This document shows, in pieces, positions 49,737 to 57,944 of a stretch of 64,000 bases of DNA. The stretch is from NCBI GenBank assembly GCA_050014755.1, contig JBEKCS010000005.1, forward strand, positions 1 to 64,000, written 5' to 3'. This stretch comes from Bog-756 sp050014755. GTDB lineage: Bacteria > Actinomycetota > Acidimicrobiia > Acidimicrobiales > RAAP-2. The notes below the pieces were generated by a model that saw only the letters and a program-made list of their open reading frames with translations, had not been told where the DNA came from and did not search any database. The number at the start of each line of letters is the position of its first letter. Position 1 is the stretch's first letter. A program made the position numbers and the translations under genes.

Positions 49737-51368
49737 CTACCCGCTGCTGGCCTCGACCAGCTCGGCCGTATGCCGGTCGACCTGATCGAGGAGCTCGTCG
49801 GCTCGGCCGTGCACTCCAGGATTGTCACGCAGGAGGATCGCCGGCTCGCGTTCCGCCATCGCCTGGGCGGCCGCGGCAGCGCCGATCGAGCGGAAGGCCG
49901 CCCGCCGGGCAAGGGAACGGTCCACGACCGATGCGTCGGGCCGGAATTCCAGATAGGCGGAGACGGCGGCCTCCGCACGGGCGATCTGGGCCCCGGGGCG
50001 CAGGGACGGCGAGGTGGTCCACGCGACGAAGTCGACGACGAGCACCAGGAGTGCGGCGATCACCGTGTCGAGCACGCGCACCCCAAAGAGGCCCCTGTCG
50101 TTGCCGAGCATCGCGATGAAGACGAACACGATCGGCGTGAAGGTCATGACGGCGTAGCCGTGTCCGCGGCGGGTGGCTGCCGGCATGAGGGCCGCCATGG
50201 CACACGACAACACGATGAGTGCGCCCGGCGGATTGCCGGCCAGCGCCACCACTCCGGCGATCCCCACCCCGATCAGGGTCCCGACCGTCCGTGCCGCGGC
50301 TCGCCGGATCACCGGGCCGAGGTCCGGCCGGAGGATGAACGCGACGCTCATCGGGAGCCAGAAGCCATGTGGTCCCCGGGTAGCGATTGCGACAGCCGTC
50401 GCGCCGGCGACGGACCCCCCGAGCAGTATCCCGAACCGGAGGCGCTCCAACGGCGGCGGGCGGAATCGGGCGATCGGCTGGGGAGACCAGGCGCCGGCGC
50501 GCTCCACGGACGGAATCTCGAGAGCCCCCATCACCGGTTCCGGATACGCCGCACTGCTCTGGGTCGCTGTGCGTCGGCCGAAGTCGTCGATCGCCTTCTT
50601 CGCCGTCCCCGAGCGCAGGGCGTCCGCCAACTCGGTGAGCCCGGGGATCCGGCCCGGAGGATTTGCCGACGCGGCCAGGTACGACACCAGCTCACCGCAG
50701 TGCAGGGTGATGATCATGCACTGGCGGATGGCGACCCCCTCGGCGACGTTCCGTCTCGGACTGCGGGCCCCGACGGCGTCCTGGGCGACATCCACCGCCT
50801 GGAGCGCGGACCACCGGACCGCGAACATGTCGTCCCGTCCGATCGACGCGATGCCGCGGTCGATCGCGTCCAGCGCGTCGGCGATGCACTGGCGGAGGAC
50901 CCGGTGCCTGCTCCCCCGGTCCATCGCTGTGGCGACAGCCCACACCCACAGTGCGCCGAGCGATGTGGCGACCGGAATCCACCATGCCGTCCCCGGGGTG
51001 GCGATGCCGCTGCCCACGATGATCCCGAGCAGGCCGTACGCGCCGATCGCCGTCAGCCCCGAGGACTGGATGTAGCCACTGGCCACGCCCGCAAGTCCGA
51101 GGGCGGCGATCCGAGCACCGGCTCCGACGTCCCAGAGCCCGAGGACGGCACCGATGCCAAATCCCACCAGGAGGGAGAGCGCCAGACCGAGGAGGCGTCG
51201 GCTCCGGACGGGCCACGCGTCGAGCCCGTCCTGGCTGACCGCCCACAGCGCCCCGAGTGCGAACAGCGTGGCCTGATGCACGTGACCGGTGCCGATCCCG
51301 ACCAGCAGCGGGGCCGTGAGGCACATGGCGGCCCGGATGGAGAGCAATGACGAGGTTCGGACCCTCAT
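49737..51368 (-). CDS. FUSC family membrane protein
   Basis: A 543-residue protein with two sets of helices (about residues 10-145 and 320-440) flanking a soluble middle part, the duplicated FUSC/aromatic-acid-exporter-like layout. Typical segments are APLLVGIGTGHVHQATLFAL and GFWLPMSVAFILRPDLGPVI followed by RAAARTVGTLIGVGIA (the conserved TxxRxxGTxxG). Exporters of aromatic acids or envelope proteins occur in the family. The TetR gene is just upstream on the same strand (41-nt gap), and the aromatic operon lies beyond, so a role in exporting aromatic compounds is possible. Start at ATG 51368 has a weak ribosome site. Confidence 0.82.
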   Translation of the reverse strand: MRVRTSSLLSIRAAMCLTAPLLVGIGTGHVHQATLFALGALWAVSQDGLDAWPVRSRRLLGLALSLLVGFGIGAVLGLWDVGAGARIAALGLAGVASGYIQSSGLTAIGAYGLLGIIVGSGIATPGTAWWIPVATSLGALWVWAVATAMDRGSRHRVLRQCIADALDAIDRGIASIGRDDMFAVRWSALQAVDVAQDAVGARSPRRNVAEGVAIRQCMIITLHCGELVSYLAASANPPGRIPGLTELADALRSGTAKKAIDDFGRRTATQSSAAYPEPVMGALEIPSVERAGAWSPQPIARFRPPPLERLRFGILLGGSVAGATAVAIATRGPHGFWLPMSVAFILRPDLGPVIRRAAARTVGTLIGVGIAGVVALAGNPPGALIVLSCAMAALMPAATRRGHGYAVMTFTPIVFVFIAMLGNDRGLFGVRVLDTVIAALLVLVVDFVAWTTSPSLRPGAQIARAEAAVSAYLEFRPDASVVDRSLARRAAFRSIGAAAAAQAMAEREPAILLRDNPGVHGRADELLDQVDRHTAELVEASSG

Positions 51369-51409
51369 TCCGGACTCGATGCTCTCACATCGACATGGAT
51401 CCCCCGGTT

Positions 51410-52069
51410 CTACCGGGAGGTACCGTCACTTCCCGGTCCGAAGAGGAGTCTCGTTACCACGTCGGCATGCACCTCGACGGCGTCGCGCTCCAGCGGGTCG
51501 AACCCACCCAGCTTCCGGCACTCGGGCGCCAGGACGAAGATCGTCGCCCCGGCGCCGGTGATCACGTAGTAGAGGTTGGCGACCGGGACGGCGGGCACCT
51601 TGCCGAGTTCGACCAGCCGAGCGAACAGTGACGCCGTCATCTCGAAGAGGGGGCGGATGTGGCGGTCGACGAGCCAGTCGATCCGCGCACCGTCGACCTT
51701 GCACTCCTGCATCATGATGCGGTGCAGTTGCGGGTGGGCCGCGGAGAAGTAGATGAACTCCCGCACGACGAGCTTCGCCGCCGCCAGCTCGTCCACACCG
51801 CGCAAGCCCTCCACCCGCGCCGACAGTGCCTGGTTGAGCTCTGCGAAGAGGCCGTCCACCGAGGATTGCCAGAGGTACTCCTTGGAGCCGAAGTGGTAGT
51901 TGAGCAGCGGCTGGGTGACGCCGGCGCGCGCGGCGATCTCCCGGGTGGTGGCGCCTTCGAAGGACCGTTCGGAGAACAGGTCGAGGGCGGCGGCCAGGAT
52001 CCGGTCCCGGGTGCTGTCGGCCGACGGTCGGGTCGACCGGGCAACTGTCGGGGATGCCTGGGACACCAT
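51410..52069 (-). CDS. TetR family regulator of the aromatic-catabolic operon (predicted)
   Basis: A 219-residue protein. The DNA-binding domain reads DRILAAALDLFSERSFEGAT, then TREIAARAGVTQPLLNYHFG and SKEYLW. The C-terminal domain includes FIYFSAAHPQLHRIMMQECK, as in RutR/AcrR-like regulators. Starts at 52087, 52078 and 52069 are all ATG; 52069 has AGGA at good spacing and is used here. It is divergent from the MhpA-like gene with a perfect 14-nt palindrome between them, so control of that operon is likely. Ligand unknown, probably an aromatic pathway intermediate. Confidence 0.88.
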   Translation of the reverse strand: MVSQASPTVARSTRPSADSTRDRILAAALDLFSERSFEGATTREIAARAGVTQPLLNYHFGSKEYLWQSSVDGLFAELNQALSARVEGLRGVDELAAAKLVVREFIYFSAAHPQLHRIMMQECKVDGARIDWLVDRHIRPLFEMTASLFARLVELGKVPAVPVANLYYVITGAGATIFVLAPECRKLGGFDPLERDAVEVHADVVTRLLFGPGSDGTSR

Positions 52070-52111
52070 TGTCGCCATCCTAATCATCTGATCTGGATAT
52101 TGACAGATATC

Positions 52112-52125
52112 TGATCATATGATCA
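52112..52125. promoter_or_regulatory. Perfect 14-bp palindrome upstream of the aromatic operon
   Basis: TGATCATATGATCA is a perfect palindrome in an AT-rich divergent spacer; TATGAT within it resembles a -10 box on both strands. A TTGACA at 52100 is too close to pair with it. Position between tetR and the catabolic operon makes it the candidate operator. Confidence 0.65.
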
Positions 52126-52172
52126 ACTTCTTTCGGCGTTCGGAGGGGCGCCGCGGGTAGTGGGAGGGAACG

Positions 52173-53780
52173 ATGACCGACACCGAGAGCTTCGACGTCG
52201 CTGTCATCGGGCTGGGCCCGGTGGGCGGCGTGCTGGCATGCCTGCTCGGCCGACTAGGGCACCGTGTCGTCGTGATCGAACGCCACGCCTCGCCGTACGC
52301 CCTCCCCCGTGCCGTGCACTTCGACCACGAGGTGGGGCGGATCCTGCAGGCCTGCGGCCTCGGAGCTGATCTCGGAGCCATCACCGAGCCGGCCGACGTC
52401 TACGAATGGCGCAACGGCGACGGACAGGTGCTGCTCCGCTTCGCGACCCAGGGGATGGGACTGTCGGGATGGCCGGCCGCCAACATGTTCTGGCAGCCTG
52501 CTCTCGAGGCCCTGATCGAGCGCGCCGCCGGCACCTGGCCGACGGTGACCGTGCGCCGGGGCTGGCACCTGCAGGATCTGGAACAGACCTCCGAGGCGGT
52601 GGCACTCACCCTGCGGCGCACCGAGATCGTCGAGCAGGCCGACGGCCGACGCGAAGAGGCGCCCACGGGCGACACCCACACCGTCGGTGCCCGCTACGTC
52701 ATCGGCTGCGACGGGGCCAACAGCACCGTGCGAGAGCTGATCGGGGCCACGATGACCGATCTCGGCTTCTACTACGACTGGCTGATCGTCGACGTGGACC
52801 TCCACGAACCCCGCGTGTTCGAACCGCTGAACGTGCAGATCTGTGACCCGACGCGTCCCACCACGGTCGTCTCGGGTGGCCCGGGTCGGCGACGGTGGGA
52901 GTTCATGCGACTCCCGCACGAGTCGATCGACGAGCTCAACGACGCTGCGCGGGCCTGGGAGCTCCTGGCACCGTGGGACGTGACGCCGGACAACGCCACA
53001 CTCGAACGCCACGCCGTCTACACGTTCCAGGCCAAGTGGGCCGACGAGTGGCGCGTGGGGCGGGTGTTCCTGGCCGGCGACGCCGCCCACCTGACGCCGC
53101 CCTTCGCCGGGCAGGGGATGTGCGCCGGGCTCCGCGATGCTGCCAACCTGGCATGGAAACTGGACCTGGTCCTGTCGTCGAACGCCGCCGAAGGTGTTCT
53201 TGACGCCTACGGCACCGAGCGAGCGGCCAATGCCCGAGCGCTGATCGAGTTCGCGGTGGAACTCGGCAAGGTCATCTGCGTCGCCGATGCGGACGAGGCC
53301 GTGCAGCGCGACGAGGCGATGGCGGCGGCCATGGCCGGCGTCGACAGCCAGCCGATCCCCGACCTGCCCGGAGTGAGCGGCGGGATCGTCTCGCCGGGTG
53401 ACCCTGTCGCCGGCTCGCTCTTCGTCCAGGGCCGTGTCCGCGCCGGTGCCCGGACCGGCCGTTTCGACGACCTCTTCGGTGCCGGCTGGCGGTTGGTCAC
53501 CCTGGACGCCGAGTTGGCCGCATCGTTGCCCGACGACACCGTCGAGTGGTTCACCTCGATCGGCGGACGGCTCGTCGCCATCGGCACGGAGGCCGAGGAC
53601 GTCGACGGCACCTATGCGGTCTGGTTCGGCGAGCACGGCGTGACCACCGTGCTCCAGCGACCCGACTTCTACCTGTTCGGCGGCGCTTCCGGGGCCGACG
53701 GCGCGACCGCGCTGGTCGGTTCGCTGCGGACGATGCTCGGCTCGGGCGACGAACCGGACGATGGAGGACACACACGATGA
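52173..53780 (+). CDS. FAD-dependent aromatic hydroxylase, MhpA-like
   Basis: A 535-residue flavin monooxygenase. GxGxxG fold at VAVIGLGPVGGVLACLLGRL, DG motif at VIGCDGANSTVRELIG, and GD motif at VFLAGDAAHLTPPFAGQGMC. The layout and ALPRAVHFDHEVGRILQACG resemble 3-(3-hydroxyphenyl)propionate hydroxylase (MhpA) and related enzymes that hydroxylate phenolic acids next to an existing OH. NAD(P)H and O2 would be co-substrates. ATG 52173 follows GGGAGGGAACG. First gene of a four-gene operon with a ring-cleavage dioxygenase, consistent with making a catechol. Confidence 0.9.
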   Translation: MTDTESFDVAVIGLGPVGGVLACLLGRLGHRVVVIERHASPYALPRAVHFDHEVGRILQACGLGADLGAITEPADVYEWRNGDGQVLLRFATQGMGLSGWPAANMFWQPALEALIERAAGTWPTVTVRRGWHLQDLEQTSEAVALTLRRTEIVEQADGRREEAPTGDTHTVGARYVIGCDGANSTVRELIGATMTDLGFYYDWLIVDVDLHEPRVFEPLNVQICDPTRPTTVVSGGPGRRRWEFMRLPHESIDELNDAARAWELLAPWDVTPDNATLERHAVYTFQAKWADEWRVGRVFLAGDAAHLTPPFAGQGMCAGLRDAANLAWKLDLVLSSNAAEGVLDAYGTERAANARALIEFAVELGKVICVADADEAVQRDEAMAAAMAGVDSQPIPDLPGVSGGIVSPGDPVAGSLFVQGRVRAGARTGRFDDLFGAGWRLVTLDAELAASLPDDTVEWFTSIGGRLVAIGTEAEDVDGTYAVWFGEHGVTTVLQRPDFYLFGGASGADGATALVGSLRTMLGSGDEPDDGGHTR

Positions 53781-54622
53781 GAATCGGGAACGACGGCGGC
53801 AGAGCGGTACTGATCACGGACTCGGTGGCCACCGACGTCGCCATCGCCACGAAAGGGGAGTTCGGTCCTTCGCTGGCCTCGATCTACGAACGTTGGGATG
53901 CCTTCGTGGCCGCTGCGAAGGAGATCGACACGACCGGCGGCCAGTTCTTCTCACCCGAGAGGCTCGGCTCTCCGGCCCCGATGCCCCGGCAGGTATTCGC
54001 CATCGGGCTGAATTACCGCTCCCACGCGGCGGAGACCGGCATGACGATTCCGACGGTCCCCGCCACCTTCACGAAGTTCCCCGCCTCTCTGTCCGCACCG
54101 TTCGACGCCATCGAGCTGTCGAGCGGGACCGTCGACTGGGAGGTCGAGCTGGTCGTCGTGATCGGTCGCCGGGCAGACCGGGTGCCGGTCGAATCCGCAT
54201 GGGGGCACGTGGCCGGGCTCTCGGTCGGCCAGGACATCTCGGACCGGACACTCCAGTTCGCTGCGGCCGGCCAGTTCTCGCTGGGCAAGTCCTACCGCGG
54301 CTACGGCCCGATCGGGCCGTGGCTCGTCACCCTTGACGAGTTCGACGATCCGGACGACCTGGAGCTGAGTTGCTCGCTCAACGGTGAGGTGGTCCAGCGC
54401 GACCGGACCAGCGACATGGTGTTCACCGTCCCCCAGCTGATCTCCGAGCTCTCGCAGGTACTTCCGTTGCTGCCGGGCGATGTGATCTTCACCGGCACCC
54501 CCGCGGGCGTCGGTCTCGCGCACCAGCCCCCCAGGTACCTGGTGCCCGGGGACGTCCTCGAGAGCCAGATCGAAGGCATCGGGATCATCCGCAACACCTG
54601 TTGGGCCCACAACACCGAGTGA
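53777..54622 (+). CDS. Fumarylacetoacetate hydrolase family protein (2-hydroxypentadienoate hydratase/hydrolase type)
   Basis: A 281-residue protein of the FAH fold. Metal ligands are in VDWEVELVVVIG (E-x-E) and VAGLSVGQDISDRTLQ (D); the C-terminus has LLPGDVIFTGTPAGVG, the family hallmark, and FAIGLNYRSHAAETG near residue 75. Such enzymes hydrolyse C-C bonds or act as isomerase/decarboxylase in meta-cleavage pathways. The ATG overlaps the hydroxylase stop (ATGA). It probably processes the ring-cleavage product of the downstream dioxygenase. The exact step is not decidable. Confidence 0.88.
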   Translation: MRIGNDGGRAVLITDSVATDVAIATKGEFGPSLASIYERWDAFVAAAKEIDTTGGQFFSPERLGSPAPMPRQVFAIGLNYRSHAAETGMTIPTVPATFTKFPASLSAPFDAIELSSGTVDWEVELVVVIGRRADRVPVESAWGHVAGLSVGQDISDRTLQFAAAGQFSLGKSYRGYGPIGPWLVTLDEFDDPDDLELSCSLNGEVVQRDRTSDMVFTVPQLISELSQVLPLLPGDVIFTGTPAGVGLAHQPPRYLVPGDVLESQIEGIGIIRNTCWAHNTE

Positions 54623-54642
54623 GACGAGTACGAGGAGCGCAC

Positions 54643-55533
54643 GTGAACCACCAGCTCGAATTCGCATACGTCGGCCTCGAGGTCTCCGACCCGGGAGCGC
54701 TCGGCGCCCTGCTGACCGACGTGGTCGGTCTACACCCCGGGGAGACCGCCGACGACGGATCGGCGACCTATCGCAACGACGCACGGACCAGGAGGGTCAT
54801 CGTCCAGGAGGGTCCGCTGGACGACTGCTCCGTGCTGGCCTTCGAGGCCGTCGATGACCAGGCCTTCGAGGAGACTGCGGCGCGACTGGAAGCCGCCGGC
54901 TTCCCCCTGGTCGAGGGCGTCACGGAGGAGGCGGCGGCACGGGACGTGACCCGCCTGCTGCACACGCAATCCCCGTGGCACCTGCGCTTCGAGCTCGTGC
55001 AGGGTCTTGCCGCGGCCGCGACGCCTTTCGAATCGACGTTGGTGAAGGGTGGCTTCCAGACCGACGGCGTCGGTGCCGGCCACACCGCCATCGCCGTCAC
55101 CTCGTTCGAGGACTCCGAGCGCTTCCTCCTCGACGGACTCGGGATGGTCCAGTCCGACTGGATCGAGACCGAGCTCATGGAGGGGGTCGAACTCGAGGTC
55201 CGCTTCTACCACTGCAACGAGCGCCACCACTCGATCGCCGTGGCCAAGCTGCCTTTCGACCTCGGCAAGTCCCTCCATCACGTCCAGGTGGAGGTCAACG
55301 ATCGGGACGACGTGGGCTTCGCGTTCGACCGGGCGTGGTCTGCCGGTTGTGAGTTCGCCAACGGGCTCGGTGTCCACGACAACGAGGGTGCGTTCAGCTT
55401 CTACGTCACCAGCCCTGCCGGATTCCTCGTCGAGGTCGGGCACGGAACGAAGAAGGTCCACGCGCCGTGGGACGGCAACCGCCGCTACGACAGCATCAGC
55501 CGCTGGGGTCACCAGCCGATCCCCCGCCCATGA
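54643..55533 (+). CDS. Type I extradiol ring-cleavage dioxygenase (BphC/HsaC-like)
   Basis: A 296-residue two-domain VOC protein. The C-terminal domain has the full iron set: H147 (GHTAIAV), H212 or H213 (LHHVQVEV) and E264 (FLVEVGHG). Catalytic partners resemble those of BphC: H195/H196 (CNERHHSIAV), H245 and Y254 (VHDNEGAFSFYV). It should cleave a catechol next to the hydroxyls using Fe(II) and O2. GTG 54643 has GAGGAGCGC upstream. Biphenyl, steroid-type (HsaC) or phenylpropionate catechols are candidate substrates; the operon hydroxylase favours a phenolic acid. Confidence 0.9.
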   Translation: MNHQLEFAYVGLEVSDPGALGALLTDVVGLHPGETADDGSATYRNDARTRRVIVQEGPLDDCSVLAFEAVDDQAFEETAARLEAAGFPLVEGVTEEAAARDVTRLLHTQSPWHLRFELVQGLAAAATPFESTLVKGGFQTDGVGAGHTAIAVTSFEDSERFLLDGLGMVQSDWIETELMEGVELEVRFYHCNERHHSIAVAKLPFDLGKSLHHVQVEVNDRDDVGFAFDRAWSAGCEFANGLGVHDNEGAFSFYVTSPAGFLVEVGHGTKKVHAPWDGNRRYDSISRWGHQPIPRP

Positions 55534-55585
55534 CCGCCCTACCGGCATGCATCGTCGGCCGGCGCCCGTCGCCACGGGTCGCGCC

Positions 55586-56329
55586 ATGACGGATCTCCGA
55601 CGGTTCGAGGGCCGGGTGGTGATCGTCACCGGTTCGTCCAGCGGTATCGGCGAGTCGACGGCGCGCCTGTTCGACGAACTCGGCGCCCACGTGGTCGTCA
55701 ATTCGTCGTCCTCCCGTCAGGCCGGTATCGATGTCGCCGCGTCCCTGTCGAGCGGGCTCTATGTCCAGGCCGACGTGAGCGACTCCGCACAGTCGGCCGC
55801 ACTCGTCGAGGAGACCGTCGAACGGTTCGGCCGACTCGACGTACTGGTCAACAACGCCGGATTCACCCAGGTGGTCCCCCATCACGACCTCGACGCCGTC
55901 AGCGATGACCTCTTCAGGAAGATCCTCGAGGTCAATGTCATCGGTCCCTTCCGGCTGACCAAGCTGGCGATGCCCCACCTCCGTCGCGATGGTGGCGGAA
56001 GTGTCGTCAACGTGAGCTCCATCGCAGGGATCCGACCCACCGGAAGCTGCATCCCCTATGCCGCGTCGAAGGCGGCCCTCAACCACCTGACGCAGCTCCT
56101 GGCAAATGTCTCCGGGCCCGAGGTGCGGATCAACGCCGTCGCTCCGGGGCTGGTGAGGACCCCGTGGACCGACGATTGGGGTCCGATCCACGATGCCATG
56201 GAGACGATGGCACCACTCGCGAGATCGGGAACGCCGGCGGAGATCGCCGCGGTCATCGTCGGCGTCTCCGAATCGAGCTATCTGACCGGGCAGGTCGTGC
56301 TGGTCGACGGCGGTATGTCCTTGCGATGA
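55586..56329 (+). CDS. Short-chain dehydrogenase/reductase (SDR)
   Basis: A 247-residue classical SDR: TGSSSGIGES (cofactor), VNNAGFTQVV, SVVNVSSIAG with catalytic Ser, YAASKAALNH with Tyr and Lys, and the SYLTGQVVLVDGGMS end. It oxidises or reduces a ketone/alcohol with NAD(P)(H). It follows the dioxygenase by 52 nt on the same strand and may handle a cis-diol or side-chain alcohol. No ribosome site of note (CGGGTCGCGCC). Substrate unknown. Convergent with the amidohydrolase gene. Confidence 0.9.
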   Translation: MTDLRRFEGRVVIVTGSSSGIGESTARLFDELGAHVVVNSSSSRQAGIDVAASLSSGLYVQADVSDSAQSAALVEETVERFGRLDVLVNNAGFTQVVPHHDLDAVSDDLFRKILEVNVIGPFRLTKLAMPHLRRDGGGSVVNVSSIAGIRPTGSCIPYAASKAALNHLTQLLANVSGPEVRINAVAPGLVRTPWTDDWGPIHDAMETMAPLARSGTPAEIAAVIVGVSESSYLTGQVVLVDGGMSLR

Positions 56330-56404
56330 TCCGCCGCGCCCGGGGCGAGCGGGTCGGCCCCGCTCGGGTGCTCGGTCAGACCGGTGCGCAGCGAAGCGAG
56401 CCGG

Positions 56405-57388
56405 TTACGGGGTCCCCGTACCGTTCAGACGGCGGGCAACCGAGGGCAGCAGGTCGAGGGCGGTCCCCCGTCGCACACGGGCACGGTCGGGATCGGTGAA
56501 CGGATAGTCGGCGACCCCGTCGACGGTCATCCGGGTGGCCAGTTCGGGAGCGAAGGGGTAGTCGCTGCCGAACAGGATGTGGTCGGCACCCACCAGCTCG
56601 GTGAGCGAGGACAGGGCGTGGGGGTTGGCCGAGAGGGCGGTGTCGTAGTACAGGGACCGCATGTACGAGCTTCCCCCCTTCGGGGCCCGCTCAGCCAGAG
56701 CGCCGTCGACGAACCAGAGCAGGTCGAATCGGGCGACCAGGTACGGCACCGTCCCACCGGCGTGGGACAGCACGAACCGTATGTTCGGATAGCGCTCGAG
56801 CGCGCCGGTGTAGGCCAGATTGAACGCGGCCCGGGTGGTATCGAAGGTGAACTCCATGGCGAACGCCGGGATGCCGACGCCGATCCGGTCGGAGAAGGCC
56901 GGCGCCACAGGATGGACGAATGCCACCGCCGAACGTCGGTCGAGCTCGGCGAGCACGGCATCGAATCGGGGGTCCCCGAGATAGGAGCCGTCGTGGTGCG
57001 ACGACAGGAGCACGACGCCGTCGGCCCCGAGCACGTCGATGGCATAGGCCGCCTCCGCCACCGATCCGTCCACGTCGGGCATGGGGAGGATGGCGAAGAA
57101 CCCGAACCGGGTCGGGTGGGACTCCACCGCCTCGGCAGAGGCCTCGTTGCAGCGCCGGGCCAACTCCCGGGCGTCGGCGTCGTCGCCGAAGTGGATGCCG
57201 GGAGCGGACACGGACAGGACCGCAGTGGCGATCTCGTTGCGGTCCATGACCCCGAGCGAGAGCTCGGGACTCCAGTCGGGCAGGTCGAGGCCACCCGATT
57301 CGGCAATCCGGCGGCCCGAAAGCGCCTCGCGGTAGACAGGTGGGATGGCGTGGTGATGGACGTCGATGTACGGGGATTCACTCGGCAT
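56405..57388 (-). CDS. Amidohydrolase family protein, ACMSD-like decarboxylase
   Basis: A 327-residue amidohydrolase-2 protein. Metal ligands in YIDVHHHAIPP, a His in FVHPVAPAF and in VLSHAGGTVPYL, and Asp in ILFGSDYPFAP. The pattern matches aminocarboxymuconate-semialdehyde decarboxylase and the gamma-resorcylate/5-carboxyvanillate decarboxylase group; non-oxidative decarboxylation of an aromatic acid or semialdehyde is the family reaction. ATG 57388 has TAGGAGCCCGA upstream. It is downstream of MarR by 34 nt on the same strand, so likely its operon partner. Confidence 0.85.
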   Translation of the reverse strand: MPSESPYIDVHHHAIPPVYREALSGRRIAESGGLDLPDWSPELSLGVMDRNEIATAVLSVSAPGIHFGDDADARELARRCNEASAEAVESHPTRFGFFAILPMPDVDGSVAEAAYAIDVLGADGVVLLSSHHDGSYLGDPRFDAVLAELDRRSAVAFVHPVAPAFSDRIGVGIPAFAMEFTFDTTRAAFNLAYTGALERYPNIRFVLSHAGGTVPYLVARFDLLWFVDGALAERAPKGGSSYMRSLYYDTALSANPHALSSLTELVGADHILFGSDYPFAPELATRMTVDGVADYPFTDPDRARVRRGTALDLLPSVARRLNGTGTP

Positions 57389-57422
57389 TCGGGCTCCTAC
57401 CGGTCGGCTGGTGGGGATCGGG

Positions 57423-57944
57423 TCAGATCGGTGGATCCCCGGATCCGTCGGCCACACGGGCCTTGTTGAGCAGACGGATCAACTCGAGCAGCTCGTCCCT
57501 GTCGAGTGCCCGCCATTGGCGCCGGTGCAGGGCCTTGATCTCGCCGGTCAGTCGCTCGAAGAGACGGAGCCCCTGCTCGGTCGGCGAGACGAGGACGACC
57601 CGCCGGTCGTCCGGTGACGGCTCGCGGACCACGAGGCCGGCCGCCAGCAACCGGTCGACCAGACGGGTGGCATCGGCTGACCGGGTGAGTAGACCGTCGG
57701 CCAGAGCGCCCATCGGCAGGCCGCCCGGCGCATCAGCCAGGCACAGCACCCACAGCACCGTGTACTGGGGGTGCGAGATCCCCTCGGCCCGGCACAGCTG
57801 TTCGATCTGTTCATCGAACTGGTTGCTGGCAAGGAACAGCGAGATGAACGCCTCGCGGCCCAACCGGTCCTGCAGATTCTCTCGCTCCATGGAGGCCATC
57901 ATCCCTCCGACGGCGCGACCCGGGCTCGACCGGGAGTCGGTCAA
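57423..57944 (-). CDS. MarR family regulator
   Basis: A 173-residue winged-helix protein: ISHPQYTVLWVLCLADAPGG, GALADGLLTRSADATRLVDR (recognition helix), and LVVREPSPDDRRVVLVSPTE (wing with the DxRxxxxxxT motif). The ATG overlaps the FAD monooxygenase stop (ATGA), and the amidohydrolase follows. Regulation of this catabolic set by an aromatic ligand is the usual MarR role. Its operator may be the repeat region at 59751-59778. M15/M16 are alternative starts. Confidence 0.9.
   Translation of the reverse strand: MTDSRSSPGRAVGGMMASMERENLQDRLGREAFISLFLASNQFDEQIEQLCRAEGISHPQYTVLWVLCLADAPGGLPMGALADGLLTRSADATRLVDRLLAAGLVVREPSPDDRRVVLVSPTEQGLRLFERLTGEIKALHRRQWRALDRDELLELIRLLNKARVADGSGDPPI

Noticed and set aside
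52100..52105. TTGACA as a -35 box for the aromatic operon
   Set aside because: The nearest -10-like TATGAT (52118-52123) gives a 12-nt spacer, too short; other -10 candidates are poor.
52254..53771. 505-codon minus-strand frame opposite the MhpA-like gene
   Set aside because: Antisense to an intact FAD monooxygenase with GxGxxG and GD motifs; composition is shadow-like.
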